A DNA stretch of 64,000 nt from Vagococcus vulneris (GCF_003950515.1 NZ_NGJS01000002.1:241534-305533); one strand, 5' to 3'; numbered from the stretch's first letter, positions 30,567 to 42,148 are shown. Notes: generated from the letters alone by a model not told the origin. Numbers and translations are program-made.

Positions 30567-30598
30567 AAAAGCATAAGCGTTTTAAGCTTATGCCTTTT
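30567..30598 (-). terminator. Terminator of uvrBA
   Basis: On the minus strand AAGGCATAAGC pairs with GCTTATGCTT, loop TTAAAAC, followed by TTTT. Five bases after the uvrA stop. Confidence 0.85.
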
Positions 30599-30602
30599 GA
30601 TT

Positions 30603-33422
30603 TTATTTCATTACATCTTTTAAATACTGCCCGGTAAAACTTTCCTGAACTTGACAGACTTCTTCAGGAGTACCAATTGTAACAATTGTACCTCCGCCGT
30701 CACCGCCTTCCGGACCAAGATCAATGATATGATCAGCAGTTTTAATCACATCTAAATTATGCTCAATCACTAAAACTGTATTACCGGCATCAACTAGACG
30801 ATTTAACACTTGCAGTAACCGACTAATGTCATCCGCATGCAAACCTGTAGTTGGTTCATCAAGTATGTAAAAATTTTTCCCGGTCGAACGCTTATGCAAT
30901 TCGCTAGCTAATTTCATCCGTTGTGCTTCACCACCAGATAAAGTTGTCGCAGATTGTCCTAACTTAACATAGCCCAATCCCACATCAACAATTGTCTGCA
31001 ATTTTCGATTTATTTTAGGAATAGCTTGAAAAAAAGGAACCGCTTCTTCTACTCGCATTTCTAAAATATCAGCGATGTTTTTACCTTTATATTTCACTTC
31101 TAACGTTTCCGAATTATATCTTTTACCATGACAAACTTCACATGGAACGTAAACATCCGGCAAGAAGTGCATTTCAATTTTAATAATTCCGTCACCCTTA
31201 CATGATTCGCAGCGTCCGCCTTTTACGTTAAAACTAAATCGGCCTTTTTTATACCCACGAATTTTAGCTTCATTAGTCTGAGCGAATAAATCACGCATAT
31301 CATCGAAAACACTCGTATAGGTTGCAGGGTTACTGCGAGGTGTACGTCCAATCGGACTTTGATCAATATCAATAATTTTTTCAATTGATTCATAACCTTT
31401 AATTGATTTAAACTTCCCAGGCTTTTGTGAATTTTTGTTAATTTTTTGTGCGAGAGCTCTTTTTAATATTGAATTAACTAATGTACTTTTTCCAGAACCA
31501 GAGACACCAGTAACTGCAATAAATTCTCCTAGTGGAAATGCGACATCAATATTTTTCAGATTATTCTCATTAGCACCTTTAATCTTAATTGATTCCCCGT
31601 TTCCTTTACGTCTTTCTTTCGGCACTGGAATCGATTTCTTACCAGAAAGATATTGCCCCGTCAAAGAATCAGGGTTTTCTTCAACTTCTCTTGGTGTCCC
31701 ACAAGCCATTATTTTACCGCCGTGATCTCCAGCCCCTGGACCTATGTCTATAAGATAATCTGCTGCCTTCATCGTATCTTCATCATGCTCTACGACAACC
31801 AACGTGTTACCCAAATCACGCATTTTTTTTAATGATTCAATTAAGCGGTTATTATCTCGTTGATGCAAACCAATAGATGGTTCATCTAGAATGTAAAGAA
31901 CTCCAGATAGATTCGACCCAATTTGTGTCGCTAAACGAATTCTTTGTGCTTCTCCTCCTGACAAAGTACCTGAGGAACGACTTAACGTCAAATAACTTAA
32001 TCCGACATTATTTAAAAAACTGAGTCGATCGTTTATTTCCTTAAGAATTGGCTTTGCAATCGTCATCTCCTGTTCGGATAAATGCAGCTTTTCAAAATAA
32101 GCAACTGAATCTTTAATAGACAGATTACTCAATTCACCAATATGATGATGATCTACTTTTACCGATAGTGCCTGCCGATTTAATCGATAACCATGACATG
32201 TTTCACATGTCAATTCAGTCATATACAAACGCATTTGATCACGTGTATAGTCACTATTAGTTTCATGATAGCGTCGCTTGATATTAGTCACAACTCCTTC
32301 AAAAGGAATGTCTACATCGCGCACACCACCAAATTCATTCTGATAATGGAAATGAAAGAGCTCTCCCTTAGAACCATACAAAACTAAATTTTGCTGTTCT
32401 TTAGGTAACTGCTCAAAAGGAGTATCAAAATCAATCCCGAATGCGCCGCATGCTTGTTCCAGCATTTGTGGATAATAATTAGAACTGATTGGATTCCACG
32501 GAATGAGTGCGCCTTCGCGTAAAGTAATACTCGCATCCGGAATCACCAAATCAACATCAACTTCCAACTTTATACTTAAACCATCACAATCTGGACAAGC
32601 ACCAAAAGGCGTATTAAATGAGAATAATCTCGGTTCAATTTCACCTACCGTAAATCCACAATACGGACAAGCGTAATGCTCGCTAAACAGTATTTCATCT
32701 CCGTCAACCACATCAACAACAGCGTAACCATCAGCTAAATGCAACGCAACTTCAAAAGAATCGAACAGTCGAGAACGAATGCCCTCTTTGACAACTATCC
32801 GGTCGATGACAATGGCAATGTCATGTTTTTTATTTTTCTCAAGTTCTGGTAATTCGGATATATCATACATGTCGCCATCTACCCTAACTCTTACGAACCC
32901 TTCTTTTTTTATCATATCAAACACTTTTTTATGCTGACCTTTTTTTGCAGTGACAACAGGCGCAAGAATTTGAATTTTTGTTCTTTCGGGTAATTCTAAT
33001 ACACGATTAACCATCTGCTCTGGAGATTGGCTTTGAATCGGTGTCCCATCGTTAGGACAAATCGGGTGACCAACGCGCGCAAACAGCAAACGTAAATAAT
33101 CATTGATTTCCGTGACCGTTCCTACTGTTGAACGTGGATTTTTACTCGTTGTTTTTTGATCAATGGAGATTGCGGGACTTAATCCTTCAATACTATCGAC
33201 ATCAGGCTTATCCATTTGGCCTAAAAATTGCCTTGCATATGCCGACAAACTTTCAACATATCTTCTTTGACCTTCAGCATAGAGCGTATCAAATGCTAAC
33301 GAACTCTTACCCGATCCGGATAGTCCTGTTACAACAACTAATTTATCACGAGGAATAGTCACATCAATATCTTTTAAATTGTTCTCGCGTGCGCCTTTAA
33401 TAATTATTTTATCATTTGCCAT
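30603..33422 (-). CDS. uvrA: Excinuclease ABC subunit A
   Basis: A 939-aa damage-recognition ATPase of nucleotide excision repair. Two ABC modules are seen: Walker [18 protein letters not shown] (about 27-43) and [15 protein letters not shown] (second half), signature [14 protein letters not shown] and [14 protein letters not shown], and zinc knuckles CPYCGF...CPDCDG and CESCKGDG...CEVCHGKR. Full length. Follows uvrB by eight bases. Confidence 0.98.
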   Translation of the reverse strand: MANDKIIIKGARENNLKDIDVTIPRDKLVVVTGLSGSGKSSLAFDTLYAEGQRRYVESLSAYARQFLGQMDKPDVDSIEGLSPAISIDQKTTSKNPRSTVGTVTEINDYLRLLFARVGHPICPNDGTPIQSQSPEQMVNRVLELPERTKIQILAPVVTAKKGQHKKVFDMIKKEGFVRVRVDGDMYDISELPELEKNKKHDIAIVIDRIVVKEGIRSRLFDSFEVALHLADGYAVVDVVDGDEILFSEHYACPYCGFTVGEIEPRLFSFNTPFGACPDCDGLSIKLEVDVDLVIPDASITLREGALIPWNPISSNYYPQMLEQACGAFGIDFDTPFEQLPKEQQNLVLYGSKGELFHFHYQNEFGGVRDVDIPFEGVVTNIKRRYHETNSDYTRDQMRLYMTELTCETCHGYRLNRQALSVKVDHHHIGELSNLSIKDSVAYFEKLHLSEQEMTIAKPILKEINDRLSFLNNVGLSYLTLSRSSGTLSGGEAQRIRLATQIGSNLSGVLYILDEPSIGLHQRDNNRLIESLKKMRDLGNTLVVVEHDEDTMKAADYLIDIGPGAGDHGGKIMACGTPREVEENPDSLTGQYLSGKKSIPVPKERRKGNGESIKIKGANENNLKNIDVAFPLGEFIAVTGVSGSGKSTLVNSILKRALAQKINKNSQKPGKFKSIKGYESIEKIIDIDQSPIGRTPRSNPATYTSVFDDMRDLFAQTNEAKIRGYKKGRFSFNVKGGRCESCKGDGIIKIEMHFLPDVYVPCEVCHGKRYNSETLEVKYKGKNIADILEMRVEEAVPFFQAIPKINRKLQTIVDVGLGYVKLGQSATTLSGGEAQRMKLASELHKRSTGKNFYILDEPTTGLHADDISRLLQVLNRLVDAGNTVLVIEHNLDVIKTADHIIDLGPEGGDGGGTIVTIGTPEEVCQVQESFTGQYLKDVMK

Positions 33423-33430
33423 TCAACTAC

Positions 33431-35425
33431 CTACTTTCCTGATTTCAACTCAAGTATTGTGTCCCGCAATGTCGCAGCTTTTTCAAAATCTAATTCTTTT
33501 GCAGCCTGTTTCATTTCCTGCTCCATTGTTAAAATCGTAGCTTCTTTTTCTTCACGCGACATTTCCTGATATGTTTTACTCAAATCATACGTTTCATCTT
33601 CTTCAGCCACTTTAACTGAACTGATTAAATCACGCACCTCTTTAATAATTGTTTTAGGCTCAATGCCATGTGCTTTATTATATGATTCTTGAATAGCACG
33701 TCTTCTCTCTGTTTCACTAATAGCACGATTCATCGAATCAGTCATGTTATTGGCATACATAATAACCTTACCTTCAGAGTTTCTTGCAGCACGTCCAATC
33801 GTTTGGACAAGTGAACGTTCACTACGAAGAAAACCTTCTTTATCAGCATCTAATATCGCAACTAAAGAGACTTCCGGTACATCCAATCCTTCACGTAATA
33901 AGTTAATACCAATTAATACATCAAACTTGCCTAGTCTTAATTCGCGAATAATTTCTGTTCGTTGCAATGTTTTAATATCACTATGCAGATATTTAACTTT
34001 CATACCTAGTTCCTTCAAATAATCCGTTAAATCTTCGGACATTTTTTTCGTCAACGTGGTCACAAAAACTCGTTCGTCACGATCAACTCGTAAGTTTATT
34101 TCTCCCACTAAATCGTCTATCTGCCCCATAATCGGCCGAACTTCTATCGTCGGATCAAGTAAACCAGTCGGTCTGATTATTTGCTCGACAACTTTATCGG
34201 TTTGTTCCAATTCATATGGACCCGGTGTTGCCGACACGTAGACAATTTGATTGACATGTTCCTCAAATTCTTCAAGTTTTAATGGACGATTATCTAAAGC
34301 ACTCGGCAGCCTGAAACCATAGTCAACCAACATCTGTTTTCTCGCACGGTCGCCGTTATACATTCCGCGAATCTGCGGCATAGTTACGTGTGATTCATCA
34401 ACAACAATCATAAAATCATCCGGGAAAAAATCAAGCAGTGTATAAGGTGCTTCGCCTGGTTTGCGTCCATCCATATGACGCGAATAATTCTCAATGCCAG
34501 AGCAATATCCCATTTCCCGCATCATTTCAATATCATAATTAGTCCGCTGTTCTAGACGCTGTGCTTCTAGCAATTTATTATCTTCTCGCAATTCTTTTAA
34601 TCTTGCCTCTAATTCCGCCTGAATATTTTTAATTGCTACCTCTAAATGCTCCTCATTTGTAACAAAGTGAGTTGCTGGAAATATAGCAACATGTTCCCGG
34701 TCCGCAATTACTTCGCCTGTCAACGCATCAACCTCTCGGATTCGGTCAATTTCATCACCGAAAAACTCAATTCGCAATGCGTGATCATCTCTAGAGGCCG
34801 GGAAAATCTCAACAACATCACCTCGAACACGAAAGCGTCCACGTTGGAAGTCAATGTCATTCCTATCGAATTGTATATCCACTAAATTTCTTAAAAGCTG
34901 ATCTCTGCTAAGTTCAGATCCAACCCTCAATGAAACCACTTGATTTTGATATTCATTAGGATCACCCAAACCATATATACATGAAACTGATGCAACAACA
35001 ATCACATCGTTTCTTTCCAGCAAGGCACTAGTCGCGGAGTGACGCAGTTGATCAATCTCATCATTGATACTGGCATCTTTTTCAATGTACGTATCACTAG
35101 ATGGAACGTAAGCCTCTGGTTGGTAATAGTCATAGTAACTAACAAAATATTCAACGGCATTATTTGGAAAGAATTCTTTAAATTCGCTATACAATTGCCC
35201 CGCTAACGTTTTGTTATGTGCGATAACTAATGTTGGCTTTGTCACTTCTTTGATGACATTCGACACTGTAAATGTCTTACCCGAACCCGTTACTCCAAGC
35301 AGAATTTGTGCTTTTTCATCATTATCTATGTTTGTAACTAAAGTATCAATTGCCTTTGGCTGGTCCCCAGCCGGAGCATATTTCGAAACCAATTCAAACG
35401 GATGATTAATCTCTTTTGTTATCAT
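33431..35425 (-). CDS. uvrB: Excinuclease ABC subunit B
   Basis: A 664-aa helicase-like subunit that receives damaged DNA from UvrA and recruits UvrC. Walker [16 protein letters not shown], the beta-hairpin [25 protein letters not shown] (DEAD-like box), motif [14 protein letters not shown] and the C-terminal UVR domain (about 620-660). First gene of the uvrB-uvrA unit; a LexA-like box lies about 50 bases upstream, consistent with SOS induction. Confidence 0.98.
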   Translation of the reverse strand: MITKEINHPFELVSKYAPAGDQPKAIDTLVTNIDNDEKAQILLGVTGSGKTFTVSNVIKEVTKPTLVIAHNKTLAGQLYSEFKEFFPNNAVEYFVSYYDYYQPEAYVPSSDTYIEKDASINDEIDQLRHSATSALLERNDVIVVASVSCIYGLGDPNEYQNQVVSLRVGSELSRDQLLRNLVDIQFDRNDIDFQRGRFRVRGDVVEIFPASRDDHALRIEFFGDEIDRIREVDALTGEVIADREHVAIFPATHFVTNEEHLEVAIKNIQAELEARLKELREDNKLLEAQRLEQRTNYDIEMMREMGYCSGIENYSRHMDGRKPGEAPYTLLDFFPDDFMIVVDESHVTMPQIRGMYNGDRARKQMLVDYGFRLPSALDNRPLKLEEFEEHVNQIVYVSATPGPYELEQTDKVVEQIIRPTGLLDPTIEVRPIMGQIDDLVGEINLRVDRDERVFVTTLTKKMSEDLTDYLKELGMKVKYLHSDIKTLQRTEIIRELRLGKFDVLIGINLLREGLDVPEVSLVAILDADKEGFLRSERSLVQTIGRAARNSEGKVIMYANNMTDSMNRAISETERRRAIQESYNKAHGIEPKTIIKEVRDLISSVKVAEEDETYDLSKTYQEMSREEKEATILTMEQEMKQAAKELDFEKAATLRDTILELKSGK

Positions 35426-35473
35426 CTAGTTACCTCTTTTCCTGTTTTCTCACACTCTAACATTTTACCATAG

Positions 35474-35487
35474 CGAACATATTTTCG
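35474..35487. promoter_or_regulatory. Candidate LexA/SOS box of uvrBA
   Basis: CGAACATATTTTCG matches the Gram-positive LexA consensus CGAACRNRYGTTYG at all but two positions and keeps the dyad. It is 49 bases upstream of uvrB and between the divergent uvrB and pepC genes. Confidence 0.55.
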
Positions 35488-35590
35488 CCACGACAGATGC
35501 TTCTGATTTTACCTTATTTTTTTATTTTACACCTATATTTTTTCTGTAAAAAGAGTAGAATAGAATTAAGAACTAAGAAAGGGTGTTTAC

Positions 35591-36928
35591 ATGAGTAAAG
35601 AAATTACATTAGATCAGATTCAAACCTATGATAAAAACTTTCAAGCAAAACGCTGCCGTCGTAATGGACAACGAGCTATCATGAAAAACGGAATTCTTGC
35701 GGCATCTGCCGATATACAAGCGCAAATAGATAATACTCCAGTTTTTTCTATTGATTTAGATACAGGTAAGGTTGCTAACCAAAAACAAAGCGGACGTTGC
35801 TGGATGTTTGCTGCTTTAAATACATTCCGTCATCCGATTGAAAAAGATCGCCATATGAAGTTTTTCGAGTTGTCTCAAAATTACACATTCTTTTGGGATA
35901 AGTTTGAGAAAGCCAACTATTTCTATGAAAATATTTTAAATACTGCTTCTGAACCTTTGACAAGTCGTAAAGTAGCTTTCTTACTTCAAACACCGCAACA
36001 AGACGGTGGTCAATGGGACATGATGGTTGCTATTATCCAAAAATACGGTATCGTACCAAAAGAAATTATGCCTGAATCTTTTAACAGTTCAACGAGTCGT
36101 GAATTAAACACATATTTAAATAAGAAACTACGTAAAGATGCTGTTTCTTTACGTAAGATGGTCTCTGAAGGTACTAGCGAAAATGATATTGCTGCAGCAA
36201 AAAATGATATGCTTAACAGCATCTACAGTCTTTTATGCAGTACACTAGGCACTCCACCAAAAACATTTGACTTTTCTTATCGTGATGACAATAAAGAATT
36301 CCATAGTTTCCATGATTTAACACCGCATTCTTTCTACGATAAATTTATTGGACAAGATTTATCTGATTACGTCAGCATTATCAATGCTCCAACAGCAGAT
36401 AAACCTTACAATCAAATGTATACTGTAGACATGTTGGGTTCAGTTGTTGGCGGTAAAGAAGTAAGACACTTAAACGTTGATATTAAAACATTTAAAGATT
36501 TAGCTATTTCTCAATTAAAGACCGGAGAAGCTGTCTGGTATGGCTGTGATGTCGGTCAATCATCAACACGCGACACTGGTATCATGGCTTTAAACACTTA
36601 CAATGTTAATGATACATTGGGTATTAACTTTGACATGACCAAGGCTGAACGGTTAGATTTTGGTGAAAGTCTGATGACTCATGCTATGGTTTTAACCGGT
36701 GTGAATTTGGTTGATGACAAACCAACTAAATGGAAAGTCGAAAACAGCTGGGGCGATAAAGTTGGAACAAAAGGCTACTTTGTTATGAGTGATGACTGGT
36801 TAGACGAATATACCTACCAAATCGTTGTCAACAAACGTTTCTTATCTGAAGAATTGAGGAAAATTGTTGAAGCTGATGATGTCACTGTATTAAGTCCTTG
36901 GGATCCAATGGGTGCTTTAGCAAAATAA
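35591..36928 (+). CDS. pepC: Aminopeptidase C (bleomycin hydrolase family)
   Basis: A 445-aa cytoplasmic cysteine aminopeptidase of family C1B, hexameric in relatives. The active-site cysteine is C70 in QSGRCWMFAALNT, the histidine lies in LMTHAMVLTGV and the asparagine in VENSWGDKVG. The C-terminus ends in PWDPMGALAK, the self-compartmentalising tail typical of the family. Divergent from uvrB, monocistronic with its own terminator. Role: peptide use. Confidence 0.96.
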   Translation: MSKEITLDQIQTYDKNFQAKRCRRNGQRAIMKNGILAASADIQAQIDNTPVFSIDLDTGKVANQKQSGRCWMFAALNTFRHPIEKDRHMKFFELSQNYTFFWDKFEKANYFYENILNTASEPLTSRKVAFLLQTPQQDGGQWDMMVAIIQKYGIVPKEIMPESFNSSTSRELNTYLNKKLRKDAVSLRKMVSEGTSENDIAAAKNDMLNSIYSLLCSTLGTPPKTFDFSYRDDNKEFHSFHDLTPHSFYDKFIGQDLSDYVSIINAPTADKPYNQMYTVDMLGSVVGGKEVRHLNVDIKTFKDLAISQLKTGEAVWYGCDVGQSSTRDTGIMALNTYNVNDTLGINFDMTKAERLDFGESLMTHAMVLTGVNLVDDKPTKWKVENSWGDKVGTKGYFVMSDDWLDEYTYQIVVNKRFLSEELRKIVEADDVTVLSPWDPMGALAK

Positions 36929-36940
36929 TAACACATCTTT

Positions 36941-36993
36941 GCGGTTACTCGTCTTCGATAATTTATCGGAAACAACGAGTAATCGCTTTTTTT
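36941..36993 (+). terminator. Terminator of pepC
   Basis: GCGGTTACTCGT pairs with ACGAGTAATCGC (one mismatch) followed by seven T. Confidence 0.85.
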
Positions 36994-37254
36994 AATTTTC
37001 ATTCAGCATCAGTTTTACTTGACCATTTATTTATCCAAGTCAACAGAGACATATGAGAATCTTTTTCTCATGATTCCTTGGGCAATGGTAGCATTATTCA
37101 GAATTAAATTTATAAACACCTTGATTTCCCCAAAAGAGGGACTAAACCAAAAAGACATTCCTATTGAACTCACTATAGATGTGGTCAATAAGAATGCCTT
37201 TATATTTACTCAAATTTTTAGGATAATTATTAATTATAATTGAGGACTTTTTAA

Positions 37255-38223
37255 CTATTTTAATTGTTCCTTCAATAAGTTTTGGACACGCAATAATTCA
37301 TCCTCGGGTATTTCCTGATAAGAAACGTCATCAATCATGACACCTTCACCTTGTAATGTTTCTTCATTTATTTTCTTAAATGAATCCCGATAATTCATGG
37401 CGATTTTAATCATCTCATCCCAACTTAAATCAGTCTGCATATTATTTTCAATTGCCTTTAAAATATCTCGATACTGTTTAACTCCCGTTAAGCTCAATCC
37501 TTTATCTGCAACTGCTGATACGACTTCACGTTGGCGATCTTGCCGCCCATAGTCACCACGAGGATCATCATAGCGCATACGTGTATAGGCTAATGCTTGC
37601 TTCCCATTAAGTCTATTTTTACCTTTTTTAAATGTGTAACCATCTTGTTTAAACTCAAAGTTATTATTAATTTCAACACCATCAACTGCGTTGACTAACT
37701 CTTCAAATCCTTCCATATTAAGCCAAATATAATGATCTAATGGAATATCTAATAATTTTTCGGTGGTATTCATTGCCATTGCTTCTTGGCCAAAAGCATA
37801 GGCATGATTTATTTTATCTACGGAACCGTACCCGACAATTTCTGTCCGAGTATCCCGGGGAATACTTAAAAGTGTTGTCTGTTCTTTTTTCGGATTAACT
37901 GCAGCGACCATAAGTGTATCAGATCTTCCTAAATCTTTACGTCCAAAATCACCAGTATCTAATCCTAATAGCAAAACCGAAAACGGACGCCCATCTTCAA
38001 CATTACTTTTACTAGCCTTGCCTACAGGATATTCCCTTTTACCACCGGCAGGTCTGCTAATTTTATCAGCAACACCTTTTACATCAAAATAACTTTTTGC
38101 TAAAAAAGCACCCACCGACATCAGCATAATTCCTAGAATAATCAACAGTATAAGTAATCCCTTCTTTAGAGGTGATTTCTGTTTATTTTTAGATTTTTGA
38201 TAATCAGATCTTTTTGTCGTCAT
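37255..38223 (-). CDS. LytR-CpsA-Psr (LCP) family cell-wall glycopolymer ligase
   Basis: A 322-aa type II membrane protein: a short basic cytoplasmic tail, one transmembrane helix (about 22-44) and an extracellular LCP domain (about 75-240) with the conserved LLGLDTGD, SDTLMVAAVNP, LLSIPRDTRTE and the arginine-rich YTRMRYDDPRGDYGRQDRQREV. Such enzymes attach teichoic acids or capsule to peptidoglycan from lipid-linked precursors. The ribosome site AAGGAG lies nine bases upstream. Stands alone between a stretch of non-coding DNA and the MalY-type gene. Confidence 0.92.
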   Translation of the reverse strand: MTTKRSDYQKSKNKQKSPLKKGLLILLIILGIMLMSVGAFLAKSYFDVKGVADKISRPAGGKREYPVGKASKSNVEDGRPFSVLLLGLDTGDFGRKDLGRSDTLMVAAVNPKKEQTTLLSIPRDTRTEIVGYGSVDKINHAYAFGQEAMAMNTTEKLLDIPLDHYIWLNMEGFEELVNAVDGVEINNNFEFKQDGYTFKKGKNRLNGKQALAYTRMRYDDPRGDYGRQDRQREVVSAVADKGLSLTGVKQYRDILKAIENNMQTDLSWDEMIKIAMNYRDSFKKINEETLQGEGVMIDDVSYQEIPEDELLRVQNLLKEQLK

Positions 38224-38305
38224 ATGTTGTCTCCTTACGCATATTAATTATTTGAAATCAGAAAATTCGCTATGTCTTTAAGAAAAAATTTCCCATTTTT
38301 ATACA

Positions 38306-39484
38306 CTATTTAATCGCTTTTATTAATCGACTGATTGCCTGTTCAATATTATTTGGTGAGGTAGCTAAGTTAATTCGAATAAAGCCCTTTCCGTTGTCAC
38401 CAAACCAATCACCATAATCAACTGCAAGTTTGGCTTGTTTCTGTACGACATCAATCAAGTCAGGCGCTGCAACATATGCACTTAAATCTACCCAAGCTAA
38501 ATATGTTGCTTGTCGTGGACTGATTATAACCTTTGGCAATTCTTTACTTAGCATATCAATCATCAATTGTTCATTGTAATTGATCACCTCTAACAAATCA
38601 TCTAGCCAAACTTCTCCTTGATTATAGCAGGCTTCAGTAGCAATCATTCCCATTACACTGACAGGATTATTAACAATTTTTTTAATATAACTATCATATT
38701 GCTCTCGATTTTTTTCATTAGGTATAATCACATGCGCATGTAATAGCGAAGCTAAATTAAATGTTTTAGATGGTGCATTAAGTACGTACAACAATTCATG
38801 ATACTTCTTACTCAACGTTAGCGCACTAATAAATGTTTCATCTCCAACAACAAAGTCTTGATGAATTTCATCCGAAATGACTTTCACGCCGTATCGATGA
38901 CAAATATCAAACAACTTATTTAATTCCTCCGTTTGCCATATTTTTCCAACTGGATTTTGAGGTGAACAGTGTAAAAATACTTTTACCTTGTTTTTCTTAA
39001 TTAATTCTTCAAAATTTTCATAATCTAATGAATACTCCCCCTGCGTATTTATTAAATCACATGTTACTAGGTTACGTTGATTGTTTAAGACGGCATCATA
39101 AAAAGGATAATAGACAGGAGATAGAACTAGCACACTATCATTAATCCCAGTTGTTGCCTGGATGACGTAATTAAACGCATTAACAACACCAGTACAGAAT
39201 CTTAACCAACTTGTTTTAATTGTGTAATTATGACGACTGGCATGCCAATGATTAAATGCCTTATAATAACTTCTTGGGACAAATGTATACCCAAACACAC
39301 CATGGTCGACTCTTTTCATCAGTGCTTCTTGTACGACTTCTGGGACTTTAAAATCCATATCAGCAACCCATAAGGGCATCAAGTCTGTTTCACCAAACTT
39401 CTCATTCAATCCATCCCATTTTACTGAATTTGTTTCTCTACGATTTACATAATATTTATCACAAAAATTTTTTACAACATCCAT
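38306..39484 (-). CDS. MalY/PatB-type PLP C-S lyase (cystathionine beta-lyase)
   Basis: A 392-aa fold-type I aminotransferase-family enzyme. The PLP lysine is in NAPSKTFNLASL (about residue 233), the substrate-binding stretch HCSPQNPVGKIW and the ISDEIHQDFV aspartate are typical of MalY/PatB C-S lyases that split cystathionine or cysteine conjugates. It starts MDVVKNFCDKYYVNRRETNS, characteristic of the subfamily (R-x-x-T-x-S-x-K-W-D). Substrate specificity cannot be told; volatile sulfur release or methionine synthesis are likely. Confidence 0.9.
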   Translation of the reverse strand: MDVVKNFCDKYYVNRRETNSVKWDGLNEKFGETDLMPLWVADMDFKVPEVVQEALMKRVDHGVFGYTFVPRSYYKAFNHWHASRHNYTIKTSWLRFCTGVVNAFNYVIQATTGINDSVLVLSPVYYPFYDAVLNNQRNLVTCDLINTQGEYSLDYENFEELIKKNKVKVFLHCSPQNPVGKIWQTEELNKLFDICHRYGVKVISDEIHQDFVVGDETFISALTLSKKYHELLYVLNAPSKTFNLASLLHAHVIIPNEKNREQYDSYIKKIVNNPVSVMGMIATEACYNQGEVWLDDLLEVINYNEQLMIDMLSKELPKVIISPRQATYLAWVDLSAYVAAPDLIDVVQKQAKLAVDYGDWFGDNGKGFIRINLATSPNNIEQAISRLIKAIK

Positions 39485-39536
39485 CTTAAACTCTCCTTAA
39501 AGTAACAATGATAGTAGAACAACATCATATATAAAA

Positions 39537-39568
39537 AGTACACCGAATTTTCACTAAATTCAGTGTAC
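39537..39568 (-). terminator. Terminator of the choloylglycine hydrolase gene
   Basis: On the minus strand GTACACTGAATTT pairs with AAATTCGGTGTAC (one G-U pair), followed by TTTTTATAT. Confidence 0.85.
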
Positions 39569-39584
39569 CATATGTTTTCTGAAA

Positions 39585-40604
39585 TTATATAGTATGAAAG
39601 TGATTGCTCCTATCAATTCGATTGAAAGTCAGCTCACTGTTTGTTGTATCGAGACTCTTTTTAGTAACTGACAAGCCACGGCAAGATTGAACATAGAGGG
39701 TTCTATTGGTTAAATCATAACCTGACCAGTATCGAGTATAGTCTGTGACGGTGTCCCCTGCATGGCTATGTTCTAATCCTCGCGGAATAATAACGGGACG
39801 AAAGGCAGCATAAAGTTGTGAAATACCATCATGACTCTCAAATTCATCCATGTAATTTTTTATAAAAAAGCTGCGAATAAAACGGGATGGAGAAGTGTAG
39901 TCCCCTGGCAAGCCGAATAGTCCATATCCAGTTCCGCCTTCAATTGGTTTTAACAACACGTCTTGACCAATCTGTTTTGCCTCTTTTCTACCCAAACTAT
40001 CCAAACCGATATAATTACGAATATTAGTTGTATGATAGTTATATTCTGGACTATTCGCCATCACCCCAATAAAATCATAAATTTTAAATTGACCGTCATC
40101 TACCGGTTCTAATACAATCCCTGTTCCGTCAGGATTAATAAAAGAAAAGTGCATTGGAAATTGCAGAGTTGTTCCATTGACATCATACACTTGATCAATT
40201 AAACAAAACTTTCTATAATCTTGTCGTATTTCAGCCGTATTTTTATAGTTGGTTAAAATATATGATACGAATTCTTCACCTAATACTTGAACTAATTCTT
40301 TTTCACCAGCATCCTCTCTCTTACGCCATGTGCACTCCTTAAGAACTTGCCCATCTCCAGCTAACCCGTGTTCGTTAATACCGTCATAAAGTAAGGTAGA
40401 TTCTTCTAAACCAACACCTAATACTGCATATTTACTCTTCCAATCAGTTAACTGGCTTGAAATTATTGTATTTGATGGTATCGTCACAATACAGCTCGGT
40501 ACTTCAAACCCCGGATCTTCATCAAACATTGGAATATTCAAATCCATTGTTCTCCCCCAAAAAACATCCCCATTTTTTGCAGTCATTCTAATTCCTGTAC
40601 ACAT
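39585..40604 (-). CDS. Choloylglycine hydrolase family protein (bile salt hydrolase / penicillin V acylase)
   Basis: A 339-aa Ntn-hydrolase. The sequence starts MCTGIRMTAKNGDVFWGRTMD: after Met removal C2 becomes the N-terminal nucleophile, with R17 (GRTMD), D20, and downstream N and R residues (MANSPEYNYH, about 170-180) as in the family. The family cleaves amide bonds of conjugated bile acids, penicillin V or N-acyl homoserine lactones. Which substrate is used cannot be decided from sequence alone. No signal peptide, so cytoplasmic. Monocistronic. Confidence 0.88.
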   Translation of the reverse strand: MCTGIRMTAKNGDVFWGRTMDLNIPMFDEDPGFEVPSCIVTIPSNTIISSQLTDWKSKYAVLGVGLEESTLLYDGINEHGLAGDGQVLKECTWRKREDAGEKELVQVLGEEFVSYILTNYKNTAEIRQDYRKFCLIDQVYDVNGTTLQFPMHFSFINPDGTGIVLEPVDDGQFKIYDFIGVMANSPEYNYHTTNIRNYIGLDSLGRKEAKQIGQDVLLKPIEGGTGYGLFGLPGDYTSPSRFIRSFFIKNYMDEFESHDGISQLYAAFRPVIIPRGLEHSHAGDTVTDYTRYWSGYDLTNRTLYVQSCRGLSVTKKSLDTTNSELTFNRIDRSNHFHTI

Positions 40605-40737
40605 AAGATCACCTAAACTTTCACTTTTTATAAATCTTACTATACGTTCCCTACACTACATTGTAAATAAAGGGGGTTAAATATTCAATGAATAAACATA
40701 ATTTTCATAAAAAAATCAAAGATAAGATTAAAAAATT

Positions 40738-41190
40738 TTAATAATCTTTCTTTTTTCTTGGTAAAAATTTTCGTTTTAAATTAACTAAAATTGAAGTGAA
40801 CGTCTCATTTAAGATCAATCCGACCGCAATCGAAAAACCTACTAAAATAGCTTGTGATCCATAATTTATAGCATGTGTATAATTATTTTCAGCTAACGAA
40901 TTAAAAGTTTTAAATAAAAGACTTCCTGGCACAATCGGCATAATTCCCGAAATTGTAAAAATAATACTAGGCATTTTAGTTAGATGGTATAGTAATTGAC
41001 TGAATAATGATAAAGCAATACATGAGATTAAAGATGAGATAGCCGCACTATTATAAATATTTAAATAGTCATAGACCCCTGCAGTAATTACGCCAGATAT
41101 TCCGCATAAAATAATGAAACGTCTCTCAACATTATTTAAGATAGCAGTACTCGCACTTACTAAAAAACTAAAAAACAGTTGTAAACCCAT
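40738..41190 (-). CDS. ThrE_2 / DUF3815 family membrane subunit
   Basis: A 150-aa protein with four to five predicted transmembrane segments and little else, typical of the short YjjB-type partner of split threonine/serine exporters (ThrE C-terminal half). The GSLLFKTFN and GSQAILVGFSIAVGLIL segments fit that family. It follows the longer ThrE-like gene by 12 bases; the two together equal one full ThrE. Exports amino or organic acids in characterised relatives; substrate unknown here. Confidence 0.85.
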   Translation of the reverse strand: MGLQLFFSFLVSASTAILNNVERRFIILCGISGVITAGVYDYLNIYNSAAISSLISCIALSLFSQLLYHLTKMPSIIFTISGIMPIVPGSLLFKTFNSLAENNYTHAINYGSQAILVGFSIAVGLILNETFTSILVNLKRKFLPRKKKDY

Positions 41191-41202
41191 TGATTACACC
41201 AC

Positions 41203-41988
41203 CTACATTAAGTTTGTTAAAATAAAAGCAACTGGGATGCCTAACATCAGAGAAACATTAATTGCATCAGCTGCCATTGATAGACCGGTTAAATAATCTC
41301 CGTTAATACTTGCACGAATTGAGTTAACTAACGTTGCCCCGGGTAAAAGGGGCATAATACAACTTAACACTAACGAAAAGGAATCCGACGTCACATTATT
41401 TTTGAACAATACAACAGCAATAATTGAGATAAAAGACGAATATAAAAAAACAGAGAACGTTTTTATACTAATATATTTTTCAAGAATTAAGTAGACAGAG
41501 TACGCAACAATACCAATGACAAAAGATAATAATGCAGTAACAGTTAAACTGTTAATCAACACGTACATAGCTCCACATATTACACCAGCGCTTAGCACCT
41601 GAATAGGATATGAGAATGCATACGTTTTAGATTCAATTTTCTTAAATTTGTCATACAATTCTTCTTCAGAAATTTCATTTTTCAAAAAGGCGTTTACTGA
41701 TTCTTTGATATGTCCCATCTTCTCAAAATTATACGAATAATTTTTAATGCTGATCATTTTAACATCATTTGTTTTCTGATCAATCAACATTAATCCTGTT
41801 TGCGTAATATAGGAGTAAAAGTGATCAACATTCATTGCTTTCATCAGCTGATCCATTTCTTCCCTCACTTCAGCAATTTCATAATGACTTTCAAGCATCA
41901 ATTTTCCATACAGTAATAGCAACTTAGTAGAATTATGATTGGCGGAAGCTATTTCTTGATCATTTCGGCTATTTAAAATTGTTACCAC
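41203..41988 (-). CDS. ThrE / DUF1212 family membrane subunit
   Basis: A 261-aa YjjP-type partner. A soluble N-terminal domain (about 1-120, LLLLYGKLMLESHYEIAEVREEM) is followed by about five transmembrane helices. The conserved LLPGATLVNSIRASINGDYLTG is diagnostic of the family. Start codon GTG at 41988 with AGGAGGGG about ten bases upstream. Forms a two-gene operon with the ThrE_2 subunit. Confidence 0.87.
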   Translation of the reverse strand: MVTILNSRNDQEIASANHNSTKLLLLYGKLMLESHYEIAEVREEMDQLMKAMNVDHFYSYITQTGLMLIDQKTNDVKMISIKNYSYNFEKMGHIKESVNAFLKNEISEEELYDKFKKIESKTYAFSYPIQVLSAGVICGAMYVLINSLTVTALLSFVIGIVAYSVYLILEKYISIKTFSVFLYSSFISIIAVVLFKNNVTSDSFSLVLSCIMPLLPGATLVNSIRASINGDYLTGLSMAADAINVSLMLGIPVAFILTNLM

Positions 41989-42148
41989 CTAAATCCCCTC
42001 CTTGAATAAAGTAATATTTTTTACTATAACAAAAAAATATGTCTTTTTTTTAAACATAAAAAGTTAATTAAACACACTTCTATACTCTTCATTCATTATT
42101 CTATTACAAGCTAATTTCTTAATCAATGAGAATTCAAAATATTTATAA

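Noticed and set aside
37019..37243. Plus-strand 74-aa frame after pepC
   Set aside because: TTG start with no ribosome site, lies after the pepC terminator, no domain-like pattern.
40688..40741. Plus-strand 17-residue basic frame (MNKHNFHKKIKDKIKKF)
   Set aside because: A GGGGG lies upstream, but the spacing is long and the frame too short to separate from chance in AT-rich DNA.
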